Under the pieces are notes generated by a model, which was given only the letters and a program-made list of their open reading frames with translations, was not told where the DNA came from and did not search any database. The position numbers and the translations under genes were made by a program. This document shows, in pieces, positions 6,350-6,426 of a stretch of DNA of 6,426 nt. The stretch comes from Prevotellaceae bacterium (lineage in GTDB: Bacteria; Bacteroidota; Bacteroidia; Bacteroidales; UBA932): positions 1 to 6,426 of the forward strand of contig JAISSE010000301.1 of assembly GCA_031273285.1 (NCBI GenBank). The letters run 5' to 3'. Positions within the stretch are counted from its first letter, which is position 1; every line of letters starts with the position of its first letter.

Positions 6350-6385
6350 TATGTTTATAGAAAAACGATGTTGTGTTTCAATTCG

Positions 6386-6397
6386 ACCCCTTCGGGT
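6386..6397. repeat. Short hairpin with CTTC tip
   Basis: ACCC (6386-6389) and GGGT (6394-6397) flank CTTC. Read on the opposite strand the tip is GAAG, as in the neighbouring hairpins. Only four pairs form, and the flanks (TTCG before, GGGATG after) do not extend the stem, so this may be a degraded copy of a longer palindrome or chance. Confidence 0.4.
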
Positions 6398-6426
6398 GGG
6401 ATGTAAAAAAGACTGGATTTTCACAA

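Larger units (their letters stand above)
6116..6426. other. AT-rich gene-free region with a cluster of short repeats
   Basis: Upstream of trkA to the window end there is no frame that looks coding on either strand. Besides the trkA -7 element, the stretch is filled from about 6203 by four short repeat or hairpin elements (listed separately). The nine bases GCATAAAAA occur three times (6203-6211, 6279-6287 and 6303-6311) and link the hairpin repeats to the tandem repeat. The region is cut by the window end, so the cluster may continue. Confidence 0.7.

Noticed and set aside
6116..6426. Insertion-sequence remnant
   Set aside because: No transposase fragment, no terminal inverted repeats pairing across the region and no target duplication could be found. 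A non-coding repeat element remains possible.

Overview
The window looks like chromosomal DNA of a member of the Bacteroidota, most likely order Bacteroidales. The evidence is a SusD-family gene followed by two lipoprotein genes of domain families typical of Bacteroides-type polysaccharide utilisation loci (PULs), genes without Shine-Dalgarno sequences, and promoter elements of the Bacteroidota primary-sigma type (TTTG, 20 bp, TAnnTTTG). The species cannot be told from this window.

Bases 1-3474 are the 3' end of a plus-strand PUL operon. It holds the C-terminal 248 codons of a SusD-like glycan-binding lipoprotein, then a DUF4959/DUF5126/DUF5000-type lipoprotein (420 aa), then a DUF4998 plus LamG-like lipoprotein (434 aa). 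A long GC-rich hairpin at 3429-3474 closes the unit. The SusC transporter, any regulator and any catalytic enzyme would lie upstream of the window. The three visible genes probably make the cell-surface binding part of one carbohydrate-uptake complex, but the glycan cannot be named.

Bases 3475-4291 hold a roughly 300-base gene-free stretch, a near-perfect promoter (3774-3805) and a monocistronic gene for an unrecognised 149-aa protein. The promoter fixes the start at 3842 and argues against a longer reading from a TTG at 3647.

Bases 4353-6115 are a minus-strand two-gene operon convergent with everything before it. trkA (cytosolic NAD-binding regulator of Trk potassium uptake) comes first, then a hotdog-fold acyl-CoA thioesterase whose start overlaps the trkA stop by 4 bases (ATGA). 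A TACCTTTG -7 element sits just upstream of trkA. trkH is not in the window.

Bases 6116-6426 are AT-rich and without a gene. They hold a compact cluster of short repeats: a hairpin repeat present twice (24 bases, 34-base period), a 24-base tandem duplication, and two further small hairpins with GAA or TTC at their tips. This cluster is the least explained part of the window. I see no mobile-element gene, CRISPR array, tRNA or rRNA, and no convincing new multi-gene system.
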